64,000 nt of DNA from Pelagibaculum spongiae (GTDB lineage: Bacteria; Pseudomonadota; Gammaproteobacteria; Enterobacterales; Pelagibaculaceae), in contig NZ_QDDL01000001.1 of assembly GCF_003097315.1 (NCBI RefSeq), positions 310,001 to 374,000 of the forward strand, written 5' to 3'. Shown here piece after piece: positions 46,125 to 56,237 of this stretch (position 1 is the first letter of the stretch; each line of letters starts with the position of its first letter). Both the position numbers and the translations under genes were made by a program. The notes beneath the pieces are model-generated. The model saw nothing but the letters and a program-made list of their open reading frames with translations. It had not been told where the DNA came from and made no database searches.

Positions 46125-47594
46125 CTAAGCTGTTTGAAAGAAGTGATATTCCTCTGGCAAACCCGAGCGTTTTAAGAACTCGCCATACCCTGGAGCACCG
46201 ACAAATTGTCCATCCTTAGCAACAATCTGACCACGTACCATAGTCAGAACTGGCCAACCACGAACTTCCATACCTTCAAATGGGCTGTAGTCGCTATTTC
46301 CATGCAAATGGCGCTGAGTAATGCGAACACAGCGGTCTGGATCAAATATCACTAAATCAGCATCTGCGCCTTCACGAACCACACCCTTGCGTGGATATAA
46401 TCCAAATAATTTAGCAGGTCGAGTGCTGGTTATATCGACAAAACGATTAATGCCCAGCTTGCCTTTCATGACCCCTTCAGAAAACATCAGCGGCATGCGC
46501 GTTTCAACACCTGGTGCACCACCGGGACACATTCTAAAATCATTTCTTCCCGATAATTTTTGTTCGAAAGTAAAACTACAATGATCGGTTGCAACGGTAG
46601 AAATACTGCCATCTTGCAAGCCTTGCCATAAGCTGTTCTGGTGATCCATATCGCGCAATGGTGGGCTCATAATATATTTCAAACCACCCATTTCCGGCTC
46701 GTTATAACGGCCGATATCGAGGGTTAAATATTGCGGGCAGGTTTCAGCAAAAACAGGCTGACCTTCTTGCTGGGATAACCGAATATAATCTAGTCCGGGA
46801 CCATTAGATAAATGAACAATATACAAAGGTGCATTACCGGCAATTGCTGCTAAATTAATCATCCGAGCAATCGCTTCTGCCTCACATTCTGGTGGGCGGC
46901 TTAATGCATGATAAATTGGCCCAGTATTTCCTTGGGAAATATATTTCTGCTGCAACCAGCTAATTGCTTGATCATTTTCTGGGTGAACACAGGCTAAGGC
47001 ATCCAGCTGACCTAACCGTTCAAGCACACGAAGCACTTCGCCATCGTTAAGCTTGTGTTTATAAGTTAAATAAAGTTTAAAACTGGAAATACCTTCTTGA
47101 AGTACCATCGATTCCATTTCATCAAGAATCGAATCATCAACATGTTGAATGACGCCATGAAAGCTGTAATCGACCACTGCTTTATCTGCTGCAAAAGCAT
47201 GATAACGTGCTAATTGATGGTGGAGATTGCAACCTTCAGGGCCAAAGCCCATATGGTCGATAATCGTAGTGGTGCCGCCACAGGCTGCCGCAATTGTGCC
47301 TGATTCAAAATCGTCACAACTTTGCGCCAACCCCACATCAATATTGAAATGGGTGTGAGCGTCGATGCCACCGGGCATTACATATTTACCAAATGCATCG
47401 ATCTGCTCGGCATCAGGCCGAAAAATTGATGGCGCGATTTCGGCGATCTTACCGTCTTCAATTAAAATATCGACATGGCTGGTACTATCAGCATTAACCA
47501 AAGTTGCATTTTTAATTAAAGTGGCGCACTTACCGCCCTCTTTCGCCAGGTTATTATCACTATTAATCTGAGCGTTTTTTTCTGCGGCTGACAT
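46125..47594 (-). CDS. hyuA: Dihydropyrimidinase/hydantoinase-like amidohydrolase
   Basis: A 489-residue amidohydrolase matching E. coli HyuA (YgeZ). VMPGGIDAHTHFNIDVGLAQ carries the first HxH metal ligands. CGGTTTIIDHMGFGPEGCNL, SSFKLYLTYKHKLNDGEVL (the Lys that is carbamylated in this family), LYIVHLSNGPGLDYIR and VATDHCSFTF complete the binuclear metal site. It hydrolyses cyclic amide bonds of a purine or pyrimidine-like ring. Start 47594 (MSAAEKNAQ) is supported by GAGGA seven bases upstream; the in-frame start at 47651 lies upstream of the hairpin in the ygeY-hyuA gap. Last gene of the ygeW operon. Confidence 0.93.
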   Translation of the reverse strand: MSAAEKNAQINSDNNLAKEGGKCATLIKNATLVNADSTSHVDILIEDGKIAEIAPSIFRPDAEQIDAFGKYVMPGGIDAHTHFNIDVGLAQSCDDFESGTIAAACGGTTTIIDHMGFGPEGCNLHHQLARYHAFAADKAVVDYSFHGVIQHVDDSILDEMESMVLQEGISSFKLYLTYKHKLNDGEVLRVLERLGQLDALACVHPENDQAISWLQQKYISQGNTGPIYHALSRPPECEAEAIARMINLAAIAGNAPLYIVHLSNGPGLDYIRLSQQEGQPVFAETCPQYLTLDIGRYNEPEMGGLKYIMSPPLRDMDHQNSLWQGLQDGSISTVATDHCSFTFEQKLSGRNDFRMCPGGAPGVETRMPLMFSEGVMKGKLGINRFVDITSTRPAKLFGLYPRKGVVREGADADLVIFDPDRCVRITQRHLHGNSDYSPFEGMEVRGWPVLTMVRGQIVAKDGQFVGAPGYGEFLKRSGLPEEYHFFQTA

Positions 47595-47615
47595 AATTTT
47601 TCCTCTGGGATTAAA

Positions 47616-47645
47616 CACCCGACTCGAAACATTCTGAGTCGGGTG
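47616..47645 (-). promoter_or_regulatory. Hairpin between ygeY and hyuA
   Basis: CACCCGACTC (47616-47625) and GAGTCGGGTG (47636-47645) form a perfect 10-bp stem with a 10-nt loop just upstream of the hyuA ribosome-binding site. It has no U tract; an mRNA processing or stability element is likely. Confidence 0.5.
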
Positions 47646-47684
47646 AATCATGCCTAAGTCAGATCTTGTTTTTAACCAGATCGA

Positions 47685-48902
47685 TTACGCTTTATCCAAA
47701 TACATCAGCGGAATAACTGCGTACATAGCGGCACAAGTAACCAAATCTTCTTTCCAAGTTTTCTCGTTAGGGAAGTGCGCTTCTGCTTCCTTACCAGGGC
47801 CAAAGCCGATGCAAGGAATACCATGGCGACCCATGATAGATACGCCATTGGTAGAGAAGGTCCACTTATCAGTACGAGGTTCTTTGTCGAACAACAAGCG
47901 ATAGCTGTCTTCCAGTGTTTCAGTCACTACGTGATCCGATGGAATCACCCATGAAGGGAAGTAACATTCAGTTGGGTAAACTAGACCTGTGTATGCTGGG
48001 CGATCATAGTTGTACATGGTCACTTCACCTTGAGCCGCTTGTACTGCTGGCAATGCGCGAATTTCTTCCAGCGCTCCTTCCCAGCTCTCACCTGCAGTCA
48101 GGCGACGGTCAATTGAAATAGCGCAGCTATCTGCAACCGCACAACGACTTGGTGAAGTGAAAAACACTTCTGAAACAGTCAAAGTACCCTTACCCAAGAA
48201 TTCATCATCACCTAGATTTTCACTAAGCACTTTGATTTCGCTAAGGATTGGAGCCATTTTAAAGATTGCATTGTCACCACGTTCTGGCGCAGATCCGTGA
48301 CAAGAAACGCCCTTCACTTCAACACGAATTTCCATCCGACCACGTTGACCGCGGTAGATGCCGCCATCGGTAGGCTCAGTAGACACTACAAACTCAGGCT
48401 TAATACCGCTTTGTTCGATAATGTACTGCCAGCAAAGACCGTCACAATCTTCTTCTTGAACGGTACCGGTAACGATTAACGTATAATCATCTTCCAGCCC
48501 TAAATCTTTAATGATCTTACCGGCATAAACCATTGAAGCCATGCCGCCTTCTTGGTCTGATGCACCACGACCTACAATGATTTCGTCGTCTTCAAAACCT
48601 TCATAGGGATCGTAGTTCCACAGTGATTGGTCACCAACACCGACTGTGTCGATGTGTGCGTCCATCGCAATAATCCGCTCACCATGGCCCACATAACCTA
48701 ATACGTTGCCCATTGGATCGATTTCAACCTTGTCAAAACCAACCTTTTCCATTTCTTCTTTAATGCGCAATACAACTTTTTCTTCATCGCAAGATTCACT
48801 AGGAATGCGAATCATATCGCGCAAAAACGCTGACATATCAGCACGGTAACCTTTAGCTTTCTCTAGCACTTCAGAAAAAGGAATGACTTTTTTATCGCTC
48901 AT
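47685..48902 (-). CDS. ygeY: YgeY, M20-family metallohydrolase
   Basis: A 405-residue M20/ArgE-DapE-type dizinc hydrolase and close homolog of Yge[14 protein letters not shown] has the first zinc ligand and Asp. [15 protein letters not shown] has the bridging Asp, [14 protein letters not shown] has the general-base Glu pair, and [19 protein letters not shown] has the lid-domain His. It probably cleaves an amide or carbamoyl group from a ring-opened purine product. ATG 48902 ([11 protein letters not shown]) has GAGGTG at six bases; a GTG three codons upstream is less likely. In the operon ygeW-PLP enzyme-ygeY-hyuA. Confidence 0.94.
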   Translation of the reverse strand: MSDKKVIPFSEVLEKAKGYRADMSAFLRDMIRIPSESCDEEKVVLRIKEEMEKVGFDKVEIDPMGNVLGYVGHGERIIAMDAHIDTVGVGDQSLWNYDPYEGFEDDEIIVGRGASDQEGGMASMVYAGKIIKDLGLEDDYTLIVTGTVQEEDCDGLCWQYIIEQSGIKPEFVVSTEPTDGGIYRGQRGRMEIRVEVKGVSCHGSAPERGDNAIFKMAPILSEIKVLSENLGDDEFLGKGTLTVSEVFFTSPSRCAVADSCAISIDRRLTAGESWEGALEEIRALPAVQAAQGEVTMYNYDRPAYTGLVYPTECYFPSWVIPSDHVVTETLEDSYRLLFDKEPRTDKWTFSTNGVSIMGRHGIPCIGFGPGKEAEAHFPNEKTWKEDLVTCAAMYAVIPLMYLDKA

Positions 48903-48976
48903 TTGATTCACCTCAAAACTTAAATACTGATTAACAATTAACGCTTAATAATTAATGCTTTTACCGAAATACCTTT

Positions 48977-50179
48977 TCAGGCTTCGCTTACCAGTAACTC
49001 ATTAATTGAGCCTATTGGCTCAGGTAATAGTGGATTACCTTTCGCTGCGGTAGCCGCATCTTTAAGTCCATTGCCGGTTGCCAAAACTACAACTGTGCTG
49101 TCAGCTGGCAACTGGTCTTTTACTGCCAACAAACCAGCAAACGCCGTTGCACCTGCTGGTTCTGAAAACAGTCCACTCGATTCAGATAGATACTTTTGCG
49201 CTTTTAAAATGGCGTCATCTGCCACTCGAATACAGCGCCCATCGTATTGCTTTAAATAACCCAATAATTGATAGCCATTAGCTGGCACATCAACACTTAT
49301 TGAGTCGGCAATCGTGGTGGCAGAAATTTTTTCGAAATGCCCTTTTTCCATCGCAATACACAAGGCATCGCTATTAGATGATTGCACCACCCAAATAATC
49401 GGCATTTCATCAATTACACCCGCTTCGATTAAATCACGGAAACCCTTGTAAACACCGCCAGCAATACAACCATCGCCCGTCGCTACAAAAACATGGTCAG
49501 GTGCTTTTTCCAATTGACGGACCATTTCAATGGAAACGGTTTTCTTACCTTCAATCGTCATCGGATTAAAAGCAGTATTTCGATTCATGCCACCAAATTT
49601 ATTACTGTAATCCAGCGCGAGTTCGCAAGCCCGGTCATAATTACCGTCAACCAGAATTAAATTGGCACCATATTGTTGCGCCTGAATCATTTTTGCTGCT
49701 GGTGCAGCCTTTGGCAGAAACAAGGTAACCTTCTGACCTGATGCTGCTGCAATACCGGCCATGGATGAGCCCGCATTACCGGTGGATGCCAACACAATTT
49801 CATTAATGCCATTTTCTTTAGCAAATGCTGAAACCATCCAGGATGCACGATCCTTGAACGAACTAGTTGGGTTAGCACCATCATCCTTAATAAATAAATT
49901 ATTTAACCCAAGCGATTCACTCAATCGAGTCGGTGACCACATCGGCGTATTGCCAACAGGGATGGGGGCAAAGCTTTGTTTAGAAACAGGTAACCAATCA
50001 CGAATATCACTCAATGAAGTACCAGACAAATCACTTTTTCCTTTAACAGAAAAATCAACTTCTAATACACCACGCAGTGGTTCATTTACTTTTTGCTTAC
50101 TTTTACAAGCAGGACAAAGCATCAAATCAGTTGAGATTGGATAGTGAGTGTGACATTCATTACAGCGATACTGCGCCAT
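48977..50179 (-). CDS. Threonine-synthase-like PLP enzyme
   Basis: A 400-residue fold-type II PLP protein. An N-terminal zinc ribbon (CNECHTHYP, CPACKSKQK) is followed by PIPVGNTPMW, then the PLP lysine in NPTSSFKDRASWMV, ASTGNAGSSMAGIAAASG (phosphate-binding) and C-terminal LATGNGLKDA. This is the threonine synthase layout. In E. coli the equivalent position holds ygeX, diaminopropionate ammonia-lyase, another fold-type II PLP enzyme. There are no threonine biosynthesis genes around, so an eliminating lyase for a purine-derived amino acid is a better guess than true threonine synthase. Operon member. Confidence 0.8.
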   Translation of the reverse strand: MAQYRCNECHTHYPISTDLMLCPACKSKQKVNEPLRGVLEVDFSVKGKSDLSGTSLSDIRDWLPVSKQSFAPIPVGNTPMWSPTRLSESLGLNNLFIKDDGANPTSSFKDRASWMVSAFAKENGINEIVLASTGNAGSSMAGIAAASGQKVTLFLPKAAPAAKMIQAQQYGANLILVDGNYDRACELALDYSNKFGGMNRNTAFNPMTIEGKKTVSIEMVRQLEKAPDHVFVATGDGCIAGGVYKGFRDLIEAGVIDEMPIIWVVQSSNSDALCIAMEKGHFEKISATTIADSISVDVPANGYQLLGYLKQYDGRCIRVADDAILKAQKYLSESSGLFSEPAGATAFAGLLAVKDQLPADSTVVVLATGNGLKDAATAAKGNPLLPEPIGSINELLVSEA

Positions 50180-50220
50180 TTTTAAGCTCCTGAACTCCCA
50201 AAGTACCCGGGATTAAAACC

Positions 50221-50247
50221 CCGGTCTGCCTTAAAAAGGCAGACCGG
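50221..50247 (-). promoter_or_regulatory. Hairpin between ygeW and the PLP gene
   Basis: CCGGTCTGCCTT (50221-50232) and AAGGCAGACCGG (50236-50247) form a perfect 12-bp stem with a 3-nt loop. On the minus strand it is followed by GGGGTTTTAA, so it may be a partial terminator or mRNA stabiliser that sets the ygeW:downstream ratio. Confidence 0.6.
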
Positions 50248-50262
50248 AACACCGATCAACAA

Positions 50263-51456
50263 TTACTGCGCTTCTACACGCTTTTGTGAACGCTCGATTA
50301 GCTCTTTCAGTACTTTTGCTGGCTCAGCAAACTTACGGTTAAAGATCATTGAAGCAATAATGAATGGCTTCCAACCCGCTTCTTTATAAGTGTCTACTAG
50401 GTATTTATTAAATACGCCTTCAGTCACTTCGCCTTCTTTACAAGAAACACCGGTAATATCTGCTGGTAAGCAATGCATATATAAAGCTTCACCGTCTTTG
50501 GTCTGCTTCATCATTTCTTCGGTGCAATGCCAATCTTTATGCTGGGCATTTTGTGCTAGACATTTCTCTTCTAAATGCTTCAGCCCTTCTTGGTCATTGG
50601 CATATAACAATTCTGTACGCTCGCCCATTACCTGATATGGCGCCCAGGATTTAGGGTAAACAATGTCGGCATCTTTAAATGCTTCTTCCATGCTGGCTAC
50701 TTGAGTAAAAGAACCGCCGCTGGCCTCAGCATTGTGCTTAGCGGTTTCAACGACTTCAGGAATCAGGTCATAGCCTTCTGGGTGGGCCAGCGTCACATCC
50801 ATACCAAAGCGAGTCATCAAACCGATAATGCCCTGAGGAACTGACAGTGGCTTGCCGTAACTTGGAGAATACGCCCAAGTCATTGCAATCTTTTTGCCTT
50901 TTAATGCTTCTAAAGAACCGAAATGCTCTTTTAACCATGCCAAGTCCGCCATTGACTGAGTTGGGTGGTCAATATCGCACTGCAGGTTAACTAATGCAGG
51001 GCGCTGGGCCAGTACTTCATTTTCTTTACCGAAGTCCAATGCATCAGCTACTTCACGCATGTACTTGTTGCCATGACCAAGATACATATCGTCACGAATG
51101 CCGATAACATCTGCACAGAAAGAAATCATATTGGCTGTTTCACGAGTAGTTTCACCGTGAGCAATCTGGCTTTTGCCTTCGTCTAGATCTTGAACTGCCA
51201 AGCCCAATAAATTACATGCTGAGGAATAAGAAAAACGTGTCCGGGTAGAATTATCACGGAACAAAGAAACACCTAGGCCAGAGTCAAATACACGGCTGGA
51301 AATATTCTGGTTACGCATTTCACGCAAGGCATCTGCAACCAGCAGCACTTGCTCTAACTCTTGCGGGGTTTGCTCCCAAGTCAGCAAGAAATCTTTCAGG
51401 TGCAACTCAGAATCCAGTGATTCAATCTGTTCAAGCAACTTAGCTAAATCGGACAT
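50263..51456 (-). CDS. ygeW: YgeW, carbamoyltransferase-family protein
   Basis: A 397-residue protein almost colinear with E. coli YgeW of the aspartate/ornithine carbamoyltransferase family. FRDNSTRTRFSYSSA is the carbamoyl-phosphate loop (STRT), LVNLQCDIDHPTQSMADLAW is the HPTQ region, MTWAYSPSYGKPLSVPQG is characteristic of YgeW, and YMHCLPADITGVSC is the HCLP motif. It should handle carbamoyl phosphate and a purine-derived amine, feeding ArcC. AAGGGA precedes the ATG. First gene of the operon, with a candidate sigma-54 promoter 140 bp upstream. Confidence 0.95.
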   Translation of the reverse strand: MSDLAKLLEQIESLDSELHLKDFLLTWEQTPQELEQVLLVADALREMRNQNISSRVFDSGLGVSLFRDNSTRTRFSYSSACNLLGLAVQDLDEGKSQIAHGETTRETANMISFCADVIGIRDDMYLGHGNKYMREVADALDFGKENEVLAQRPALVNLQCDIDHPTQSMADLAWLKEHFGSLEALKGKKIAMTWAYSPSYGKPLSVPQGIIGLMTRFGMDVTLAHPEGYDLIPEVVETAKHNAEASGGSFTQVASMEEAFKDADIVYPKSWAPYQVMGERTELLYANDQEGLKHLEEKCLAQNAQHKDWHCTEEMMKQTKDGEALYMHCLPADITGVSCKEGEVTEGVFNKYLVDTYKEAGWKPFIIASMIFNRKFAEPAKVLKELIERSQKRVEAQ

Positions 51457-51595
51457 GATGGGTTTCCCTTAATCTGATAATTAATAAAATCAGTCGATAC
51501 GCTCAACACAATCGATACGTTCGACGCTGAGAAAGCTCCCTACCGAGTCCATCAAATATGCAAGGAACCAGGAGCGTCTCGCTTGCCAGATACAG

Positions 51596-51611
51596 TTCAA
51601 TTTGCGTGCCA
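51596..51611 (-). promoter_or_regulatory. Candidate sigma-54 promoter of the ygeW operon
   Basis: Minus strand TGGCACGCAAATTGAA: a perfect TGGCACG -24 element and TTGAA at -12 (one mismatch to TTGCA), with standard spacing. The rest of 51457-52102 is AT-rich, and also carries the promoter of the divergent chemoreceptor gene. Confidence 0.55.
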
Positions 51612-52102
51612 GCTAGGAAAAACCAAATAAAATTAAATAAATAACCAATAACAAACAACAACTTAAAACTTTATCGCATTAGTGTTCAAAACAACCTATG
51701 CATTATCGAAATCTAATTAGTGAATCAACGCTAGCGGGTTTATCAGTTTGATCTTCAGCACTACAAAACAGGAATCAATATGAAAATTTGAGTGGGATCT
51801 GAATCTGCGAGATGGGCTTAACTCATTAATAAGCTTCACATCCAATTTTAATTATCAAATGGTCATACCAGACGAACTAGCTACTAACACCAAAATAAAA
51901 TAATTTTAATCAAACGATAGCTAAGCGAATCCTTGAAACTAAATATTGATTACAATTGTGTTTTATCACTTATGATCGATTGAAACAAACGATTGTTTGC
52001 CGCAAAAGCGGTATTTTTTTGTCGCCGTTCATCTGTTTTGCTTTCAAGTTGTTAGGTCCTAAAGCCGATAACTTGTTATCAGGGCACATCAGAGAGCAGG
52101 CT

Positions 52103-54010
52103 ATGATTCATCTCAGTTTTAAAGCTAGGATCTATTTATGTGTGGGAATGGCAATTTTGCTTTCCCTGTCGACTACCAATTATCTAGCTTATAAAGAATT
52201 CGAAAAAAATATTGCCAGTAGCGCTAATAGCTACTCGATGTTGGTACTCGACTCACAAGCCAAAGCAATATCTGCCTGGATAAGAGCCAAACAAAGCCTA
52301 GTCACTGCCTCAGCAGAATTTCTTGCTAACAATCCATCTTCCGAAATGATTATTGCCAATGCTCGGCAAATGGTGGTGACCGGCCAATTAGAAGAAGCCT
52401 ACATTGGCTATGAAGATGGCAGCGCCTATACCAGCCAGAAAGGATTGCTTGATGCCTCGAGTTACGATCCAAGAGTTCGCCCCTGGTACGCCGATTCCAA
52501 GCAAACCCGCCAACTAGTAGTAACTGATGTCTATGCAGATGCTCTCACCGGCAATAATGTGATGAGCATTGGTATGCCAATCATTATTAATGGTCAGTTT
52601 TCCGGTTCTGTTTTAGCCGATATCAGCCTGGCTGAAATTACTAAACGAGTGCAATCAATTCAGTTTAAAGGTGGCTATGCCCTTTTATTCGATCAAAAAG
52701 GTAAAGCACTGGCTGATTTCGCCGGCGTTAAAAAAGACGGTTCTTTAAGTGGTTCAGACCCAGAATTGCGAAGCTTAGAAAAAGCGATGATCAGCCAAAA
52801 CTCTGGCAGCTTAGAGTATCAATTAAATGGCGATAATAAAGTCGGCTTCTTTAACGACATTGAATTGGGTGATGGTAAAAAATGGAAGCTACTGGTTACC
52901 GTTAACCAAGAAGTAGTTTACGAAGAGTTAAATGAAGCGGTTAGCTTTATGCTGCTGTCAACGCTTGGCTTTACCATTTTGGGCGTTGCGATTACGATTT
53001 TAGTATTAAACATTCTCTATCGCCCTATCTTAGTCTTAAAGCAAATGATTCAAGATTTAGCGGGTGGCGAAGGTGATTTAACTCGTCGTTTAAAAGTCAC
53101 TAGTAAAGATGATCTTGGACAGATTGCACAAGGCGTAAATACCTTTATTGGTAATTTACAATCGATGCTGAAGGAAGTTTGCCAATCCACTGGTTCAATC
53201 GCCAGCAATATCGATCAAATCAGTAATATTACTCAAGCAAACCAGCAGGTGTTAGATCGCCATAGCAGTGAAACTGAGCAGGTCGTTTCTGCCGTCACTG
53301 AAATGAGCGCTACTGCGTCAAGTGTTGCCAATAGCACCGCCGATGCCGCTAGCCACACTCAGCAAGCGGCTGAAGAATCATCTGCTTCACAAAAAGTAGT
53401 CAATCACGCGGTTGATAATGTTCAATCATTAGTCGAACAAGTTGACCATATGGCCCAGCGCATCCAAACCATGCATCAAGATACTTTGCAAATTAGCTCA
53501 GTATTAAATGTAATTGGTGATATTGCAGAGCAAACCAATTTATTGGCATTAAATGCGGCAATCGAAGCCGCTCGAGCTGGCGATCAAGGGCGCGGCTTTG
53601 CAGTCGTTGCCGATGAAGTTCGCGCATTGGCAGCAAGAACTCAAAAAAGCACCGCTGAAATTAATAGCATGCTAGATCAGCTTAATCAGGCTTCATCTTC
53701 AGTTGAAAATGCCATGGGCAGCACTCGACAATCTTGTCAAAGCACAGCAGAAAGTACCGCTGAAGTGACCAGTAGCCTAACAACCATTAATCACACCATT
53801 TCCAACATCAACAATTTGAATATTCAAGTGGCCACCGCAGCAGAAGAACAAAGTGCAGTCGCCGATGAAATTAACCGAAACTTAGTTAATATTCGAAACA
53901 TTGTTGTTGAATTAAATTCTCGTGGTGGTGAAACTGGACAATGCGTTGAAAACTTAGTTAGCACCAATCAGCAATTGGAACAGCTAATCGGAAAATTTAA
54001 ATTAGATTAG
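52103..54010 (+). CDS. Methyl-accepting chemotaxis protein, dCache type (1)
   Basis: A 635-residue chemoreceptor. TM1 lies at about 10-28, then a periplasmic double-Cache domain with [10 protein letters not shown], the Arg/Trp/Tyr set seen in dCache_1 amine or amino-acid sensors, and VLADISL further on. TM2 lies near residue 280, then HAMP ([12 protein letters not shown]), and a signalling domain with the hairpin tip [19 protein letters not shown] and [18 protein letters not shown]. No C-terminal CheR pentapeptide. Start 52103 is chosen because length and N-terminus ([13 protein letters not shown]) then match the second receptor; an upstream in-frame start at 51956 is unlikely. Confidence 0.93.
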   Translation: MIHLSFKARIYLCVGMAILLSLSTTNYLAYKEFEKNIASSANSYSMLVLDSQAKAISAWIRAKQSLVTASAEFLANNPSSEMIIANARQMVVTGQLEEAYIGYEDGSAYTSQKGLLDASSYDPRVRPWYADSKQTRQLVVTDVYADALTGNNVMSIGMPIIINGQFSGSVLADISLAEITKRVQSIQFKGGYALLFDQKGKALADFAGVKKDGSLSGSDPELRSLEKAMISQNSGSLEYQLNGDNKVGFFNDIELGDGKKWKLLVTVNQEVVYEELNEAVSFMLLSTLGFTILGVAITILVLNILYRPILVLKQMIQDLAGGEGDLTRRLKVTSKDDLGQIAQGVNTFIGNLQSMLKEVCQSTGSIASNIDQISNITQANQQVLDRHSSETEQVVSAVTEMSATASSVANSTADAASHTQQAAEESSASQKVVNHAVDNVQSLVEQVDHMAQRIQTMHQDTLQISSVLNVIGDIAEQTNLLALNAAIEAARAGDQGRGFAVVADEVRALAARTQKSTAEINSMLDQLNQASSSVENAMGSTRQSCQSTAESTAEVTSSLTTINHTISNINNLNIQVATAAEEQSAVADEINRNLVNIRNIVVELNSRGGETGQCVENLVSTNQQLEQLIGKFKLD

Positions 54011-54037
54011 CCGGTAAAACTTTTTTTCAAACGCTAT

Positions 54038-54060
54038 AAAACGGGCCTCGGTCCGTTTTT
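54038..54060 (+). terminator. Terminator after chemoreceptor 1
   Basis: AAAACGG (54038-54044) and CCGTTTT (54053-54059), followed by a T tract. The 54061-54288 spacer holds the next promoter. Confidence 0.75.
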
Positions 54061-54288
54061 TTTCAGCTTTACCTTTACGATAAGTAACACATAAAGATTC
54101 AACTAATTTTACTTAGCAGCAATTTGCTAACATCTGTTGATTGATCGCTGACAATAACGTGACATGTTTTCAATATCGGGCGTAATTTATTGACGTAAGT
54201 AATACTTTCCCAGTAAAAGAATCGTTAAATTGCTGACAAAATCTCTTGCCGTACTGGCGCCCTGCTTTTAACCCGAGTGACCTATTGA

Positions 54289-56196
54289 ATGAATAATCTA
54301 AGCTTTAAGGCACGAATTTATTGCTGTGTCGGTCTGGCCATTATGTTGTCACTTTGCGCTACCAACTTTATGGCTTATCGCGGAATTGAAAAATCCATTT
54401 CAAAAGCAGCCAATGACTATTCAATACAAGTGCTCGATTCTCAAGCACAGAGTATTGCCAGCTGGATTGATGAAAAAAATCGTCTGGTAGATGCTGCTAG
54501 CAATTACCTCAGTCAGGTTAAAAATCCTGAAGCAATCATTCAAAATGCCCATCAAATAGTTGAATCTGGCCATTTAGAAGACGCTTATATTGGATGGGAA
54601 AATGGCCAAGCAATTTCAAGCAAAAATGGCAGAATGAATCCAGATGCATACGACCCTAGAACTCGACCTTGGTATATTCAGGCAAAAAACGCTCGCGCTC
54701 GAATTATCACCGATGTTTATATTGATGCCACCACCAAAAAAAGCGTAATTAGTATTGGTAAGCCTTTTACAGAAAATGGCCAGTTCTCTGGTGTGGTATT
54801 GGCAGACATCAGCCTTGAAGCTGTCACGGAAAAAATTCAGAAAATTCAGTTTGATGGAGGTTATGCATTATTATTCGACCAAAATGGTCAAGCATTGGCT
54901 GATTTTGCCTCAGTAAAAAAACAAGGCACCCTTTCTGGTTTAAGCAACGAACTGGCAGATTTAGAGAGAGCAATGCTTTCCCAGAAATCTGGTAGCGTTG
55001 AATACACCATGAATGGCGATAATAAAATTGGCTTTTTCAGTGACATTCCCCTAGGCAATGGCCAGCACTGGGAACTGCTAGTAACTGTTAACAAAGCAGT
55101 GCTCTATCAGCAGTTAGACAAAGAAGCGACCCGCATGATATGGATGACATTATTGTTTACCGCAATGGGGGTGTTTTTTACCACCATGGTGCTCAATGTT
55201 TTATATCGTCCAATTATCAGTTTAAAAGCAGTCGTTCAAGATTTAGCGCGTGGTGAAGGTGATTTAACCCGTCGATTATCAGTTGATAGCCGCGATGACT
55301 TAGGGCAAATCGCACAGGGTATTAATACCTTCATTGAGAATCTGCAACAAATGTTGCTCGATGTAAAACAAGCCACCGGCCATATTGCATCTAATGTTGG
55401 TGAAATTGACGGTATTACTCAGGCTAACCAGAAAGTGTTAAATCGCCATAGCAGCGAAACCGAGCAGGTAGTTTCTGCCGTTACCGAGATGAGCGCAACA
55501 GCATCTAGTGTTGCCAATAGCACAGCCGATGCCGCAAGCAACACTCAGCAAGCAGCCAATGAGTCAGAAATTTCACAGCAAGTGGTTGGCCAGGCAGTCA
55601 CTAATGTCGCAGCACTGGTAGATGAAGTCGATGCAATGGCACAAAAAATTCAGGATATGCATCAAGATACCCGCCAGATCAGCACGGTATTAGGGGTGAT
55701 TGGTGGCATCGCTGAACAAACCAATTTATTAGCATTAAATGCAGCAATTGAAGCAGCACGTGCTGGTGATCAAGGCCGTGGCTTTGCCGTAGTTGCCGAC
55801 GAAGTACGCGCACTTGCTGCTCGAACTCAGCAGAGCACTTCTGAAATTAGTCAAATGCTGGATAAATTAAATAGCGCCTCTTCACAGGTTGAGCATGCAA
55901 TGGACAATACTCGCCAGTCTTGTCAAAGCACTGCTGATAGCACCTCTGAAGTCACTACCAGCCTTGGTGCAATTAATAGCACCATTGGCAACATTAATAG
56001 TTTAAATATTCAGGTAGCCACTGCTGCTGAAGAACAAAGTGCCGTCGCAGATGAAATTAGCCGCAACCTGGAAAATATCAGAAACATTGTTCTGGAATTA
56101 AACCAACGTGGCAGTGAAACCGGTAATTGTGTTGAAAGCCTGGTAACAGCCAATACCCAGCTGGAAGGTCTGGTTGGCAAATTCCGTTTGCAATAA
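54289..56196 (+). CDS. Methyl-accepting chemotaxis protein, dCache type (2)
   Basis: A 635-residue tandem paralog of the preceding receptor. [20 protein letters not shown] starts TM1; the Cache domain has [10 protein letters not shown] and VLADISL, with the same Arg, Trp, Tyr and Asp. The HAMP and signalling tip are nearly identical, while the ligand domain is the most diverged part, so the two may sense different ligands. Their place beside the purine locus might mean purine-derived ligands, but the residues seen fit amino acids better. Confidence 0.93.
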   Translation: MNNLSFKARIYCCVGLAIMLSLCATNFMAYRGIEKSISKAANDYSIQVLDSQAQSIASWIDEKNRLVDAASNYLSQVKNPEAIIQNAHQIVESGHLEDAYIGWENGQAISSKNGRMNPDAYDPRTRPWYIQAKNARARIITDVYIDATTKKSVISIGKPFTENGQFSGVVLADISLEAVTEKIQKIQFDGGYALLFDQNGQALADFASVKKQGTLSGLSNELADLERAMLSQKSGSVEYTMNGDNKIGFFSDIPLGNGQHWELLVTVNKAVLYQQLDKEATRMIWMTLLFTAMGVFFTTMVLNVLYRPIISLKAVVQDLARGEGDLTRRLSVDSRDDLGQIAQGINTFIENLQQMLLDVKQATGHIASNVGEIDGITQANQKVLNRHSSETEQVVSAVTEMSATASSVANSTADAASNTQQAANESEISQQVVGQAVTNVAALVDEVDAMAQKIQDMHQDTRQISTVLGVIGGIAEQTNLLALNAAIEAARAGDQGRGFAVVADEVRALAARTQQSTSEISQMLDKLNSASSQVEHAMDNTRQSCQSTADSTSEVTTSLGAINSTIGNINSLNIQVATAAEEQSAVADEISRNLENIRNIVLELNQRGSETGNCVESLVTANTQLEGLVGKFRLQ

Positions 56197-56201
56197 TTTT
56201 T

Positions 56202-56237
56202 TTGATGGTGCGTATACAAAAATATACGCACCATCAA
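56202..56237. terminator. Bidirectional terminator
   Basis: A 15-bp perfect stem, TTGATGGTGCGTATA (56202-56216) and TATACGCACCATCAA (56223-56237), ending at the stop codon of the opposite-strand gene. Confidence 0.85.

Noticed and set aside
52103-56196. Calling the chemoreceptors purine sensors
   Set aside because: Only the neighbourhood supports it; the visible Cache residues fit amino-acid-type ligands better.
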